Position numbers and translations under genes: made by a program. Under the pieces are notes generated by a model. It had not been told where the DNA came from. It saw only the letters and a program-made list of their open reading frames with translations, and searched no databases. Shown one piece after another: positions 32,064 to 32,525 of a DNA stretch of 32,525 nucleotides. This stretch comes from an uncultured Anaeromyxobacter sp. (lineage in GTDB: Bacteria; Myxococcota; Myxococcia; Myxococcales; Anaeromyxobacteraceae), in the NCBI GenBank assembly GCA_903874275.1, contig CAIQRS010000105.1:1-32525 (forward strand), read 5' to 3'. The first letter of the stretch is position 1. Every line of letters begins with the position of its first letter.

Positions 32064-32525
32064 TCAACCGAAGGGCAGGAGCCCCGGATCCGGCGGCGCC
32101 ACCCGCCGCGGCGGCGTCTCGTGCAGGTGCTCCCCCGCGCGCACCCGCTCGTAGGCCTCCAGGTACCGGTCGGTCATGGTCCCGACCCCGAAGCCCGTCA
32201 CGGCGTGCTCGTGGCACCGCCTCCGGTCGAAGCGCACCGCGCCGCGGACCGCCTCGGCCAGCTCCCCGGCGTCGGCCGAGAGGAATCCCACGTCGGGAGG
32301 CACCAGCTCCGGCAGCGACCCGTAGGGCGTCCCGAAGACGGGGCAACCGAAGTAGAGGCTCTCCACGATGGCCAGGCCGAAGGGCTCCCGCCAGCGGACC
32401 GGGAAGAGGAGCCCCTTCGAGCCGGAGAGGATGCGCCGCTTCTCCTCCTCCCCCACCCAGCCGTGAAACTTCACCCGTGGTGACAGGGTGAGGCGGAACC
32501 CCATCCGGAAATTGAGCCGGAAGCC
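32064..32525 (-). CDS. GT-B glycosyltransferase, C-terminal part (partial)
   Basis: The frame is open through the right window edge, so the N terminus is missing. The visible 153 residues contain the C-terminal donor-binding half of a GT4-type glycosyltransferase: VKFHGWVGEEEKRRIL, then LLFPVRWREPFGLAIVESLYFGCPVFG with the E-x7-E motif, and GSLPELV. The acceptor and donor sugar cannot be deduced. It converges on aceF with a 13-bp gap. An internal ATG at 32504 is not likely to be the true start because the upstream codons continue in frame with similar composition. Confidence 0.85.
   Translation of the reverse strand, partial: GFRLNFRMGFRLTLSPRVKFHGWVGEEEKRRILSGSKGLLFPVRWREPFGLAIVESLYFGCPVFGTPYGSLPELVPPDVGFLSADAGELAEAVRGAVRFDRRRCHEHAVTGFGVGTMTDRYLEAYERVRAGEHLHETPPRRVAPPDPGLLPFG

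Overview
The window is very GC-rich chromosomal DNA. Its gene content (a linked nuoC-D-H-I-J-K-L-M-N run, multihaem c-type lipoprotein cytochromes, homodimeric-type aceE, many Pro/Ala-rich tails) suggests an Anaeromyxobacter-like member of the Myxococcota/Deltaproteobacteria. The taxonomic call is inference from composition and gene families; no rRNA or other marker is present.

Layout. (1) Positions 1-10014, plus strand: the distal part of a respiratory complex I operon, from the tail of a probable nuoC through nuoN, tightly packed and without nuoE/F/G between D and H. (2) 10021-12669: a convergent hairpin, a minus-strand PHP phosphoesterase, a divergent Rrf2-type regulator with three Cys, and a deoxyhypusine-synthase-family gene. 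(3) 12821-17567, minus strand: CPBP-family membrane protease, dGTPase-like HD hydrolase, a lidless Hsp70 with its own sigma70-type promoter, a J-domain protein and a CvpA-like membrane protein. (4) 17566-19851, plus: Memo-like protein and glutamyl-tRNA synthetase. (5) 19866-27931, plus: four tandem paralogous multihaem cytochrome lipoproteins. (6) 28119-32050: pyruvate dehydrogenase E1 (aceE) and E2 (aceF). (7) Right edge, minus: the C-terminal end of a GT-B glycosyltransferase. No intergenic gap exceeds 300 bp. I saw no tRNA, rRNA, CRISPR array or insertion sequence.

The most interesting region is 19866-28214. Each of the four cytochromes has a lipoprotein signal, an InlB-repeat-like beta domain, a nearly constant three-haem segment and a variable haem-rich C-terminal half. 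Upstream of genes 1, 2 and 4 the same architecture recurs: half-sites GCCCCA/CCCCCA/CACCCA spaced 22 bp, then about 85 bp later a sigma54-type -24/-12 element, then the ATG 64-65 bp downstream of the -24 start. Gene 3 carries the same leader, but its -12 element is displaced and its upstream element is degenerate. A 56-bp relic of the aceE coding region lies directly behind gene 3, over 2 kb from intact aceE, and records how the array was rearranged.

Functionally the window joins energy-conserving NADH oxidation (Nuo), acetyl-CoA production (AceE/AceF) and probable cell-surface or periplasmic electron-transfer cytochromes. A direct coupling between them is inference.
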